Below are positions 46,347-59,414 of a stretch of 64,000 nucleotides of DNA, piece by piece. The position numbers and the translations under genes were made by a program. The number at the start of each line of letters is the position of its first letter. Position 1 is the stretch's first letter. Source of the stretch: Nymphaea colorata (lineage: Eukaryota; Streptophyta; Magnoliopsida; Nymphaeales; Nymphaeaceae); contig NC_045147.1 of NCBI RefSeq assembly GCF_008831285.2, positions 12,031,427 to 12,095,426 on the forward strand, read 5' to 3'. Under the pieces are notes generated by a model. That model had not been told where the DNA came from and made no database searches. It saw only the letters and a list, made by a program, of their open reading frames with translations.

Positions 46347-49300
46347 GGGTCCGCTTTACTAAGAAAACCGATCTTCTGATTGGGATCGGGCGATCGGATG
46401 ACCCAATACTTGGTCACGTGAATAAAAGTCTGAACCTCTAAGAAGTGTATTCAAGGCAACAGGAGAGGGAGAGGATGATTTTTGATATTTTGAAAATAAA
46501 TGGCATATTTCATTCAACACGCGATTCTTTGAGAATTTAGACTAAAAGCTAAGTGGTGATATGTTGAAAGTGAGAAGTTCAGTAGTACTTTGTGAATCCC
46601 TCAAAAATTGGGAGGGTCTTTTTGAAAATTCAAAGAAACCCGTAAAGAACAGTTTTAGAAAACAATGTTGAAGAAAATCGCGTCTAAACTTTTTCGTACC
46701 AATAGAGTTTCAACTTTTACGTTTATTTGATAAAAGGTGAGCTTCGTTTCCTTTTTTCAATTTACTTTTCAGATCGCTCTAAATGAAAGTGAAACTACAT
46801 GAAACCTGAAAAATATCATTCCTACTTTGCAATGTTGGTAGGAGTTTTTATTTATGAGAATAAATTCGTTTATTATTTAAATAGGTTTTGGCAGGAATAA
46901 ATATTTTACCTAATGATAAAATTTCATAAGATTGGAAAATTAGTTTTATAATCTTTGTTTTTCTGCTAGACTTTAGTTTTTTCATGATTTTAGTATTTGA
47001 TGTCTAAACTTTCAAAAATTCAGTTAATCTGAAAATAATTTATAGTTACAAATGAATATGAAAAGTAATGTGTATTTTTGTTGGTATTTTTAGTTTATGA
47101 AAATAACATGCCAACTATAAAGTATAATATCCAAAATTCTCGTAATTTGTTGTTTAAGCTTCTCTTGGATCCACACATTGAGTCAAACATGAAGAAAAAC
47201 GTCTGCTACTGCAAGAAACATCGCTCAAAACCTAGCCATATCTTTTAATGCCTCCTTGTGTTTTTTGCCTGTCGTACCTGTTACACTTCATTACTAAAAA
47301 AATTAATCATGTATTAATGATTGTTGAAAACTTTTGAGCTTAATCATGGATTAATGATTATCAGAAACTTCTGAGGGTTGATAAGAAAGTTGACTAAATG
47401 GTTAGTTGTCTTGCTTCCTACCCTTTTTAGAACAGACCGAATCTGCTTGCTTGAAGATGGGTAGGTATCCGATAAACTAGAACCCCCAACTCGATGTTCA
47501 AAATGAACGAATCTAGTTTTAATATTTGGCATCATGTCAGGCTTGACACTCATACCTGAGGCCTCATAGGGACAGACACAAGGATGCACAAGTGAGTTGA
47601 TTAAATGATTAATTATCCAAGTTTCTAGTCTTTCTAATGTAGGCATACAAGTTACTATGTGATGGATTGAGACTATCTAAACTATGAGCCCTGTGGTGGT
47701 TGTTACAATAAACATAAAAAACCATGAGGTGAAGAAGGTGGGTCTTTGCCCAACTGGCCACTGATCATGGAGAGTTGAAGAGGGAGATCCAATTTTCTAG
47801 ATTTAGATTTGAATTTCTTAAACCACACAAGAAAAAGAGTAGGATCTCAATGCATCACAACTTCAACGGATCACGAACACTTGTTACAAAAAATCCCCTT
47901 TGAAGACATTTGATTACCACTCATCTAATTGGAACCTATGATTTAGATATGAGACACACGGATTAATGATCAGATTCAAATTCTTCTATCTCATATCAGG
48001 TTTGTCAACATAAAATAATCAATTTTAACCTATGATCTTAATGCACCGAATTAAAGATAAGATTCAAATTCTTCCATCTCATATCAAGTTTGCCAATATA
48101 AAATAATCAATTTTAACCTAAGATCTTTAGCTTGATGCACCACCATATATTAATTGGAAAACATTATTTTTTATCATGATTATGCAAAAACGATCTCAAG
48201 ACTCGTCCCAGCTTAGCCCTAGATTAAACTAGTGTTTGAATGTTAGTAAAAGAAGAAGGGTAAAAAATGCTGGGTAAATTACCTTAAGTATATTTTGGGA
48301 CGGGTAACATTATTCAGCCGACGAGGATCTTGGACCCCAACTAGGGGTGAGAGGACAATAGCTTTGAATGGCATATAAATATTGGTTTGTTTTCGGGTGG
48401 TCAAGAATTCTTGGAGCAATAAAAGATTTTCCTTAAAAGGACTTAAAAAGCTAGACTACGATGATTCGATACCCAAGTCGCCCCGCTACCACAAAAAACC
48501 AAAAATTTCATTGAAACCCATCGATTGCAGATGCTTTTGTATCTTATATGAATGGTTTGATGATCCGGTATGCATGATTCACGATCAATTGAGTTCGAAT
48601 TTAAGTGCGAGTGTGGGAAGAGAGAGAGAGAGAGTTGCTTCGTACATTTCATGTTGTATGTACTTCCGAATTGCTATAATAATTTCATCTCCTCATTTCT
48701 TGAGCGAATTATTAAATCACAAGGTATGTTTGGAGGGGCTCAACACTGGACTGCCTTAAACTTCTTCTAAAAAACAGTAGCAAAATTTCCTAAACACAAA
48801 AAGCAGATATTTAAGACACCAACATCATTTTTTGTCAAAATGATTGTTAAATCAGTAAAATTTTACTTTTTCCTTTATAAGAATTGACCTGAAAAAGAAA
48901 AATAACTACGTGGATACATATAAGGGGCCGTTAGCTTTTAAGAATTAATGAAGAAAAAAGTCATTCACCTAACTAATTAGATTAGGAAAATTAACTAAAT
49001 TGAGTATAGTTGACCTACTGATTATTGGGTGCGCTTGTATAAATTGGTTTTACTTGAGAGCGTTTTAGGTCCTTTATCAAACTAATTCCTAAGAGGATTT
49101 TAGTTCTTTTATCACGCTAACATCACTGTCTTGCAAAACATGGATTCGCACAAACAATTTTAAACAGATGACATAGAAAATAAAAACCTATGCAAGCTTT
49201 TCAATAATCAAGGTTCCAACATGGTGTTTAACCACAATTGATCAGACATAACTAAGCCAAGATTTTCTATGGATCATCAAGTTACATGCTGGTAAATGCT

Positions 49301-52037
49301 TTGAAGATGTGGACATGACCGTGTACCTGTCCAATGACAATGTGTTCTCCATGCTCTAACAGTAAATACAATAGAACATCATCTATTTATTTCCATTTCG
49401 TGATAATGATAAGTAACTCGTGACACTTCACATAAAAGAGCAGAAAAGATATCAAAAGAATATGTTGATACCCGAAAACATAGAATATTTTCATCTTATG
49501 CATGATTTTGGTCGTACAGAAAACATCCGAAAATGCAGCTGGGCATGACAATATAGCCATAGACAAACTCACTTTTATTTGTTTCGATACCAACCATACA
49601 ACAACTTTGACCTCCTTCAATTCAACTTGAAGGGACCAATTCCTTTGCGAGGTGGCTAGAGGTCTTTGTCCCAGAATTATTAAACTGGTGATTACAAACA
49701 AGATAAGAAATATAATTTGCTACAAAGGAATCAGGGGAATACCTCAATAGGCAAAAAAATTATCAAAAAACAAAAAAAGAAAGACTTGATCTGATGGCTT
49801 CCCTTTTCACTGGCAAGACTAATGGTGAAAGATATAATGATCAATAGTCCCTGGGTGCACAAGACATAGCTTTCTACTGTAACTGGTTAATACATTTATC
49901 TAATACAATGCAGTAATTGAGAGTGAAAAACAGAAAAAAGGCTTCAGCTTAGGAATCTACCTGACAACATGTTGATCAACGGGAGTACCATTGCTTGAAA
50001 AGCAGTGTTAACTAAACGAAAATTAGGAAAGGACGATGATTATGTGGATTAAGATGAAACATTGTTGAACAGAAAAAAGGAATGCAATATTATGATGGAA
50101 GACATCAATTTGAGGAACAAGAAAATGTGAAGGTTGATTTCTTCAACCAATCATGCAAGCATATTCTTTGGAATACAGTGGTTTATGTGGCCATGTTTGA
50201 ATGAGCGGTAATAAAATGATAGACATTTACCACATCTTGTATGATGGCTTAGAAACGTTTGTCAAACCTATTTAGGTGGAACTCTAACAGCCACGTTTCT
50301 TTCTTTTTCTCAAAAACTTTAACCTGTTTAGATGAAACTTTAATGCTAAAACAAAGATATTAGGACTTAGCAAAAACACTTCGGATTAATGTTCCATTTT
50401 TGCGTTGCCATGCTATTTTCCTAAATTTTTGAGTCTTAGTTCCACTTCCATAAGTGGAATTCTATGCACTCAAAAATGGCCTGAGTGAATTTGAATGTTT
50501 ATGGAATATTAGACTTCATAGAATTCCGTGTTTTTGCATTATGAGCCTTCTCAGAAAGAGTTAGGCAGGCTGAAGGTAGTGGCAGAGCCAGAAAAATTGG
50601 CTGGAGGGGCAATTGTTTAAACAAACTCAAATATGATGGGGCACTGATATATATATAAGAATAAATATTTAAGATTTTTATTTAAAAATAAAAAACTTCT
50701 AAGAGGCTGGTGTGGGCAGTTGCCCACACCAGCTACAATGTGGCTACGCCACTGGATGAAGGAGAGAGGGAGAGGGTGATTTTTTGGTATTTTGAAAAGA
50801 ACTGACATATCAAAGCTAGGCGGTGATCTATTGGAAGTGAGAAGTTGAGCGGTGCTTTTGTCTTTCTTTTCTCAATTTTCTTTCCAGATCACTCTTAATG
50901 AAAGTCAAGCTACATGAAAGGTGAAAATTATTATTTCTAATTTGCAGTTGTGCTTAGAGTTTTTATTTCTGCAAATAAATTCGTTTATTATTTAAAAAGA
51001 TTTTGGCAGGAGTAAGCATTTTACTTAAAATTCAACTTCTCTTGTTCCACACATTGAGTCAAACATGAAGAAAAACGTCTGCCAGAAACATTCCTCCAAA
51101 CCTAACGATATGTTTTAGACATCCTTGTCTTTTGCCTTGAATGCGTGCCACGCTTCCACGACATTATGAAAAAGTTTAATCATGTATTAAAGTTTATTGA
51201 AAACATTTGAGGGAAATAGTTAGTTCTAGTGCTTCTTACCCTTTTTAGAACAAGAATCAAAGCTGTTTGAAGATGGGTAAAGATTTGCTACTAGAAGCCT
51301 CATGTCAATATCAAGGTGAATCTAGTTTTACCTAAAGTCTCTCATGCACATAAAGGATGTATTAGCTGGTTATATGCACAGGCCTGTGCACAATGCAAAC
51401 ATGCGCAAGTCCATGTGCATGACATGTACTCAAAGAGTGCACTCGGGACCCAATAAAAGTGAGTCAAAGAGACGGATGTAATGCACAGAGGGTTGTGCAC
51501 ACACGTGCCCGTAACTTGGTTAAATGATTAATTATCGGAGTTTCTTGTCTTTCTAAAGTAGAAAACAAAGTTCCTATGGGGTGACTTGAGATTGTCTAAC
51601 CGATGAACCCAAAAACAGTATGGGGTTTGTTACAGTAAACATGCAAAACCATGACAAAGTTCATATGGGGTGACTTGAGATTATCTAAACGATGAACCCA
51701 TAGACAGTATGGGGTTTGTTACAGTAAACATGCAAAACCATGAGGTGATGAAGATGGGTCTTCGCCTAACTGGCTACTGACCGTAGAGACTTGACAAGGG
51801 AGATCCAATTTTCTAGATTCAGATTTGAATATCTTAAATCATACAAGAATATGACCAGGATCTCAATGCATCAGATCTTTATCGAATCTCGAAGACTTGT
51901 TGAACAACGTCATACTCTCTCGGAGTCTATTCAATGATAGAACTGGTTAGACCTTACCAATGGATCCAAATTTTACTATATAAGTTCAGGGTACATATCT
52001 CAATAGTGGACAGGTTTGATTGCTGGATGGTTGAGAC
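46347..52037. other. U2 spacer, left part
   Basis: Partner of 9559-9979 plus 19997-26149. No supported gene. It includes the U2 MITE and the 89-bp tandem pair at 51566-51743. Confidence 0.65.
50577..50754. mobile_element. hAT-like MITE, U2 copy
   Basis: Same ends as the U1 copy, flanked by GCTGAAGG and GATGAAGG (7 of 8). The hairpin is kept at 50706-50733. The TA tract is short here. Confidence 0.55.
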
Positions 52038-52396
52038 TGTTGGATAGTGGTAGTGGCCATGAGCCCTACCCATTCATCTCGTAACTGCAAGGGGGCCCAC
52101 TTGCAGTTACGAGCTTTAATGCTCACCTAAAATCTCTCATTTACTGTAACCGCTGCTGGATTTGGGGAAAACCTAAGGGGCTGGCTATTTATATCCAGCG
52201 AGACTAAGTAATAGTTCGTTGATTACACATGAGGAGCCCCTTAGAAGGAAACCCCAAAAACTGACATACTCTTCAACTTCCTCCTCTTCCTCTTGTGTTG
52301 TTTACTATAGGGATGAGTTCTACATGGAACTAAAGCCGCTGGTGATCTTACAGGCGACGACTTTCAACTTCTGCTGCATCGTAAGTTTCTCCAACA
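52038..52396 (+). repeat. 5' LTR of the 5.9-kb element
   Basis: TG...CA, with GGCTATTTATATCC as a possible TATA region near 52183. Confidence 0.92.
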
Positions 52397-52397
52397 G

Positions 52398-52409
52398 TGG
52401 TATCAGAGC
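52398..52409 (+). promoter_or_regulatory. Primer-binding site of the 5.9-kb element
   Basis: TGGTATCAGAGC, one base after the LTR. Confidence 0.9.
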
Positions 52410-53122
52410 CATACGTATCGAATTCCAATAAGTGAAATTCGATCTTGATCATAGTGAAGCCTGTGAAGATCATATTACCTGCGTGAGCATGCTAGTCGCC
52501 TATGTATTATGCTGTTTAATCTCTAGCTCTTGAAATTAGTGCATGCTAGGCTATATTTATTCGAAGCATGATATATGCTAGCCTTAATTACTTTATGAAA
52601 CTCTCTGGTTTCTGTATTATGCCTGAACTACGCATTCTCTTTTCCAATGATTCTGAGAAAACGCGAACAGAGCCTGTTCTGTTCCTAAATCGCTCCACCG
52701 CTATGTCAAGAACTATGAACCTGCCCCTCAGGCGAGCAGTTGTAAAGGTTGCACAGCCTGCTATGCTCGACATACATCAAACTCAAAATTAAACAAACAC
52801 GTAAAAGAGAAGAAAATATATAACCTTGGCTCACCGTATGCCGATTGAGAGTCCGACCCAACAGCCTCATGGTAAAGGACGGGATTCTTCCGTCTGACCA
52901 AAGCTGAGATTTTCTCATGCTGGTAGCAGAGAGGCAACTTAAGTAAAGGACGAAAACCGCTTTTGAAGCCCTGCAAACCTCCTCTGTCGTTCCTCTGGGT
53001 CTGCCGGTGCACCTCTGTTTCAACGAGAGCAGAGATTGAGAGGTTGTCCTCCTCAGGATGGCAGCACAGAAACGTCGAGAACTGAGGAAGAGGCAGCGGC
53101 GGCCTGAAGCGCCGGACGAACC

Positions 53123-53353
53123 CTAATCTGAAAAGGATGGCTCAAAGTTGCTCTCTGCTAGTCGGACTCTACCTTTGCCGCCCTCTGTGCGGTAGAAGTG
53201 GAATAGAAAGACGACCTCACCGTGGCGGTGAAGGAAATCCGGGAGGGAATGCTTCTTGGCTCCAAACACCTGGCCGTAGATGGGCTCCATCCCCATTGCC
53301 AGGCCGGAGATGATGAAGAAGCCGGTGATGTTGGCGAAGCCGACGGCGGGCAA
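53123..53353 (-). pseudogene. Captured MATE efflux transporter fragment
   Basis: On the minus strand the frame has GFANITGFFIISGLAMGMEP followed by IYGQVFGAKKH. This matches a well-known block of plant MATE (DTX) antiporters, normally near GFANITGYSVLSGLAMGMEP, which spans the second membrane helix and loop. Similarity fades after GAKKHSLPDF, and the upstream sequence (about 53354-53572) gives an unclear N-terminal remnant. Only about 40 residues of a roughly 500-residue, 12-helix protein are recognisable, so it is not functional. It lies antisense to the element. Confidence 0.8.
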
Positions 53354-53699
53354 AACCCTCGGTTAGGGTTTCACGAGAGGGGAGATGAACGCTTGATAGA
53401 GGAGAGCAGAGAAGGAGGCGACGGCGGCTGAAGGCGTGGTCCGTCGGTGGCTTGGCGGCGTGGTCCGTCGGTGGCGTGGCGGCGTGGGAAACCCAAACGC
53501 AGAAACAAAACTCTCTTCCCCTCTCTGGTTTTGGTCATGGAAGAACGGTGGAAGCTCCACCGTCGGTCGCACTAGAAGAAGAAAGAGGCACTCTCGTGAG
53601 GAGAGAGAAAAAGGGGCGAGAAATGAAGAAAAACGAGGGTTCGACGGATTTTCATATCAAATTTGAGAAATTACAAAAATAGTCCACCTTGTTAGCGAA

Positions 53700-56330
53700 A
53701 TTCTCGAAAAGGCTGTTATAAATTATAGAATTTAATGCCGCAACTTTTTTCTAAAACGTTTTTCAGAAAGAGGCTTGCGAAAGTTAATTTCGGTGAAAAC
53801 CTAGAATTTTATATGAAATTTCGAAGTGGTACCCTCTGAGTTATTATAAATTTCTGAAAGAGGGTTTCAAAAAAAAAATTGTTTTGCAATTTCAGTGGAG
53901 ACAGGAGATTTTATGTAAAATTGCATATAGGCACCACTCAAGCTTATTAAAATTTCAGAAAAAAGGGTTCTAAAAATAACTTTCAAAATAAGAAGGGAAA
54001 TTCACGGTCTAAAAATTTAATATTGAGTTTTCCTTGTTTTAAGTGGTACCTTGGAATGTTATTGGAGTTCTTTCGATATATTATTCTCCTTGTTGCTTTC
54101 CGTGTATTATTGCTTTACGTTTCTCATGGAATTGATTTAAAAATGACTTCAAAAGTGGGAGCCTCAAACTGGTGAAAACTGAAAAAAAATGGTTAGCAAC
54201 ATATTTGCATGCTTATGCAATTTTGTTATTTTTTGTGCATACATGACCCAATGGTGGCATAAACCTAGTGTTTCTACACTAACAAAATAATATTTGGATA
54301 TGGATATTATGTAGAAACATGTTCATATTGGATTTGAACTTGGATCCTTCTGTTGATATCATTATGTTTGGATCCACATTGAAATTGATCTGAATTTCAA
54401 TAATCATTTGGATTTTTTGCTTTGGATCTGATTGTTGCTTAAACCCATATTTGGATTCAGTTTGAATCATGACATATTCAGATCTAAATTTGTTTGGATA
54501 TTGGTTAAAAATCCATATCATGTTTATGTTGGTTCAAGTATATGTTATTATACTTGATTTATGAATATTCTTCGTCATTTTGGGTCTATGCAGATATTAG
54601 ATATGACCAAAGCTTTGAATTAAATATTCATTTAGTTGTTGAATTTTGGATCTCACACTAAACGTTGCACTCTTTTGGAGCATGATCTAATTTGACTTGT
54701 TCAAGATCTATATATTGCTTATATTAGATCTAAACATATTATGATGAACATTGATTTTTAGAGCTAATGGTTTTACAAGTTGTACATTTTCAATGTGTAA
54801 CACTAGAGTGCTAAAGATGAATTCCAGTTAGAAGGAATGATTATGTTATTGCATGTTGATATGCTAAGAGGTGTAAATCACCACTCTTAGACATGGTGAG
54901 ATCCTTATAACATTATGTTGGGTCGTGATACATTAAGATCCAAATTAACTTGGTTGAATCATTGGATTCAAATTCTCGTACTGTTACTAAACACAATATA
55001 TCATGTTTGCTTTTTGGATCCAATGATATTGTGATATTTGTTGTCCTTTTAGATTCAAATCATTCTAGAGTGCTATTGAACAAAGCTTTATTTACTCCAT
55101 TAATGAGGTGAACTTGTTTTAAAATATATATTCAAGAGGTGTAATGTAACACTCTTGGACTGGAACTGATATAAGTTTGAATGTCTTGATTTAAAGACTT
55201 ACTTTATTTGCTCTTAAGGGTGATGGATAAGTTTGGGTACAAACGTGCATCATCTCAAGGTAAAGAAACTTTTCTTGTTTCACCTTGTTCAACAGTTGGA
55301 CTATTGTTTGGATCCAAGCATGGTTATTGAAATCATATTGCACAATACTTCATATGGATCATTTGTATTTCAAATTCAGATTATTGTATTGTGGATATTG
55401 TTGGTTTGATCCAAATTTCCATATTTGAACTAATGAAATCCACATTACGTAAAGTTTAGTTGTAGATCTAAACTGACTTGTTTGGATATGTGAGAATAAT
55501 TCATATCCTGTTGTTTTAGTTCCAATATATGTTATCATGTTTGCCTTTGGATATGATCATATTGTAATATGTGTTGTCATTCTAAATTCAAAGGTGATTA
55601 TGGAGAATTATTGAATAAAGTTTCATTTTTTTTTTCCTTCTTAGGAAAATGAATTTGTTTTAATGCATACTCAAGAGATGTAATATAATACTCTTGGACC
55701 AAAATTCATATTGGCAAGAATGCATTCGTTTGTAGCTTTGTAGCACTAAAGTGCTAGTACATGATAACTTGTTTTTCTCAAAAGAGAGATGAGTTAGCAG
55801 TGATCCAAATATGGTTGTTGAATCATATTGTGTAATATTTCAATGAGGATCATGTGTTTTAAATATCATATTAGTAGTATTGTGGATATTACTAGTTTGG
55901 ATCTATGCTAATATAATCTGAATCTTTATATTCATGTGGCTTTTGGATATATGGTTAAACATCCATATCCTGTTTATATTAGATCCAAGCATATTATGTT
56001 ATTTGTTCGTTTCTAGATCAAACAAAGCTAGCTTGCTGTTTGAGGATGAATTTGATTTTAATTTTTCATGAGGTATAAAATAACACTCATGAATATAATG
56101 AGATCCACACTAATTAGATCCATATTGAGATCCTTGGAGATCTATAATGCATGTTAAATGCATATATAAAAATGAAATGATATGTTTGCAAATACATATG
56201 TATTGGATACCCAAATAAAAGTAGGGTATATGATATTTTTTATACATGATTTTGAAGTGTTCGAATAAAAATAAAAGAGACAATATTCCAGTGGGAGATC
56301 ATAATACTAGAGGATCTGATTTATTTAGAT
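53700..56330 (+). repeat. AT-rich interior with diverged ~0.5-kb repeats
   Basis: Phrases recur about every 0.5 kb: CAAGAGGTGTAATGTAACACTCTTGGAC at 55133 (first 20 bases CAAGAGGTGTAATGTAACAC), its variants near 54870, 55672 and 56070, and TGGTTATTGAAATCATATTG near 55321 against a variant near 55810. Copies are diverged. No gene is supported. Confidence 0.6.
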
Positions 56331-56332
56331 AA

Positions 56333-56605
56333 TCAGTTTGACAATGAACCGACTGAGGAACAGTTTGGCAATGAACCAACTGGCTAACAATCTGGCAATG
56401 AACCGACTGGAAAACAATTTAATAATGAATCAACTGTGCATGATTCGTATAATGATCAATCTGGTAATGAACCGATTGGGTAGTGATCTCTATGATTATA
56501 TGTGAATAATTGTTTGGTGATCAAGTTTGATTGATTGAATATGCTAATAAGCGGTCAAGTAATGAACCGACTAAAAATCAGTTTGGTATTAAACGTCCAA
56601 CTGAA
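56333..56605 (+). repeat. Decayed 24-bp (octapeptide) repeats
   Basis: Units like CAGTTTGGCAATGAACCGAC occur at about 56336, 56361, 56387 and more weakly to 56600. One frame reads QFGNEPTG, QSGNEPTG, QFNNESTV with stops between, so it was probably a coding repeat. Confidence 0.6.
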
Positions 56606-57603
56606 GCTTATTAATGGTCTTATTGATCATCTTGTATGTGAATTGTTGATTGCATGCATGGGTTGTCAAAATTATGTATTGACCTTGATGAGTTAAATGA
56701 AACTCATTGTCTGAGAGAGTACATTGATGAAAATTATACAAGATGAACAGTGCTTGTATGATAGACTATGAGTAGATTGCTTATTCTCTTAAATAGTCAT
56801 AATAAAGATTAAGTGACACTAATCAAGTTGATGGCTATGTAAATATTTGATAAGTGGGAGCACACTTGAATATTTTCTTTGCTATGTTCGAAAGCTAATA
56901 TTATTTTGTCATATGATAATGCATTGCATGAATGCTATAGAACTCTTGTTGTTAAAAGGAGTTGAGTAATTGTGGAAAACAATTAAAGGAAATATATCAT
57001 TGGCTTTTGATGTATATTAGTTTGTGTGCTGGAAATGATACAAGCATCTAATTTAACTTGTCAGTATACATGGAGAGAGTCCAGGTTAGACTTATTTTAA
57101 GGCTGATATGTTCTCAGATATATGAATGAAATATATTCATATGATTGCTAGGTTGTTTTTGTTGTTGAACAAGAAGAGAATATGCATGTAGCCTTTATGG
57201 GGCTAGAAAAATCCTGGTTTATTAGCCTTTATGGGGCTAAAAAAATCCTGGTTTGCCTTTTTATGAGATAGTTGAAAAATATCCAGGTTGTTTTTGTTGT
57301 TGAACAAGAAGAGAATATGCATGTATATTTCAAATGTGTACATGATTGCTAGCATTATTATCAAGAGAATTCTTGATGTTTTATATAAAACTTGTGGTCT
57401 ACATGGAACTAAGTTTTAATATGTTATAATGTGAAATATATTGAATACTTGAAAGGTTGCGATGGAAAACCGTTAAAAGGAAAACCTTGCTACAATCATT
57501 GAATGAAAATTCAAGTTACGATGGCCAAACCAATTATGGAAAATCTCGTAACTAAAAATTAAGAAAACCCACATACAGTGGAAGCAAACTGGCGGTCTCA
57601 TGG

Positions 57604-57615
57604 CCAAGTGAGAGA
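57604..57615 (+). promoter_or_regulatory. Polypurine tract of the 5.9-kb element
   Basis: CCAAGTGAGAGA immediately before the 3' LTR. Confidence 0.6.
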
Positions 57616-57985
57616 TGTTGGATAGTGGTAGTGGCCATGAGCCCTACCCATTCATCTCGTAACTGCAAGGAGGCCCACTTGCAGTTACGAGCTTTAATGC
57701 TCACCTAAAATCTTTCAATTACTGTAACCGCTGCTGGATTTGGGAAAAACCTAAGGGGCTGGCTATTTATATCCAGCGAGACTAAGTAATAGTTCGTTGA
57801 TTACACATGAGGAGCCCCTTAGAAGGAAACCCCAAAAACTAACATACTCTTCAACTTCCTCCTCTTCCTCTTGTGTTGTTTACTATAGGGACGAGTTCTA
57901 CATGAAACTAAAGCCGCTGGTGAAGAGTATGTTAGTTTACAGGCGACGACTTGCAACTTCCGCTGCATCGTAAGTTTCCCCAACA
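57616..57985 (+). repeat. 3' LTR of the 5.9-kb element
   Basis: Eleven bases longer than the 5' LTR because of an inverted templated insertion at 57922-57938. Preceded by the purine-rich AAGTGAGAGA. Confidence 0.92.
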
Positions 57986-57990
57986 GAGAC

Positions 57991-58584
57991 CACCGCAAGA
58001 ACATTGACGTTCAGTAGCATTCAACAAAAAGTGTCACTAAACTAAAAGTATTAGTCTGCAGCAAAAACTGCAGCTGAAAGTAGTGAGTGTTTCCCTTCGT
58101 AGGTCTTTATAATCGTGGTCTCCGTTACCTAAACGCCTAAATCGCAGTCAAACAATGGCAATTTAAACCCTCCACGCCTGAAAAGGTGTTTCTTCAAAGG
58201 CACGGATGCCTTCCTGCGCCATTAAAATCGAAGAGGGTATTTCGTGTAGGGGACGAAGAGAAGGGAGGTGGACCAAGGGTATCCCGTGGAATTCCCAAAG
58301 TTTCCAACACCAAACCGTAATTAATATAAGTTTCCCATATATACAAATATGTGATAAAGATGGATACAGATCGTAATTAGTTTAATATTTCGTCCAAATG
58401 CGAACATCCACTTTCCTTGGTTCATTAACCCATTTATAGCTCATTTATTGCACAAGGCATAATAATCAATGCACGAGGCACGAACTGGCCCACTTAGTCG
58501 GCTTTGGACTGATCGGATGAAGCAGAAAGTAAAGGGAGAGAGAGAGAGATCTTAAAAGTTAAAGTTCTAAGAACGCCATTATTC

Positions 58585-58616
<32 letters not shown>

Positions 58617-59414
58617 TATCTCATATAAGTAGTTTAGAAACACAACTACTTTGTCAGTGTATCATTAATTTGCCCTAAATATACTTGTTGTTGTGTGCAA
58701 CCCGACCTAACCTCAGTTTTTCATATAGAACAAAGGAAATATCCTATTGCATTCAAATCATATATGAGAACATGGTTACACCTGGGAGGTTTGTAAGATA
58801 CACTTGTAAACAAACCAAAGTGTTAGAAGAAACCTTCACAGTAGTTTATTGAAGTCCAGAGACAGCCCGACCGTGAGGGAAGATGATTGTGTGATCGTCA
58901 TTAAATTAATTCACTGACATTGATTCTATTGTCACTAATGCTGTTCATGTCTAATGGGTGTACATTGCAGTCACAGAAGGAACTACCCATGCTCCATTCA
59001 TTAATGACGCTCATTGGTGGTTTTTTGAATGAACCATTGAATATTTTTTACATGTTTATGGGTCTAAAATAGAAGCATGGCAACCTGACAAACAAACTCG
59101 ATTGATTACGCTGACTAGAAAAATTTGAGCACAGTTTTGATTGGCATGTTAAGAATCAGAAATTAACCGTAGACGCATCATCGAAAGCATCAGCTTCTCA
59201 GACGCCATGGCATGGTTGTATGCTTGAAAAGAGAGAAGAAGTCATCTCTAAAGATTTTTCAGCTCTAGTGTTTTCACTAGGGATTCTTGTACTGCATCCA
59301 ATTAAGTTCTTAGCTTAAGCAGTCTGCTTTAAACAAGGAAAGAACAAAGTTTCACTACGATCATACATTCATATTTTATCTCCAGTATTCTCTCGTGAAT
59401 AAGACAATTGAGCC
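57991..59414. other. U2 spacer, right part
   Basis: Partner of 26133-28047. Contains a TA tract at 58589-58617. No gene supported. Confidence 0.65.

Larger units (their letters stand above)
52038..57985 (+). mobile_element. Non-autonomous LTR retrotransposon with MATE fragment
   Basis: 5948 bp. LTRs 52038-52396 (359 bp) and 57616-57985 (370 bp) start TGTTGGATAG and end CCAACA. Target duplication GAGAC at 52033-52037 and 57986-57990; the unoccupied site is in U1 near 26132. Primer site at 52398-52409. The 5.2-kb interior has no gag, protease, integrase or reverse transcriptase. It holds a MATE-transporter fragment, AT-rich sequence with diverged long repeats, and remnants of an octapeptide-coding repeat. 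About ten base changes between LTRs suggest moderate age. Confidence 0.92.

Noticed and set aside
53363..53682. Ser/Arg-rich frames on both strands beside the MATE fragment
   Set aside because: Both strands are open over a GC-rich repeat (GGCGGCGTGG); neither can be tied to a protein family.
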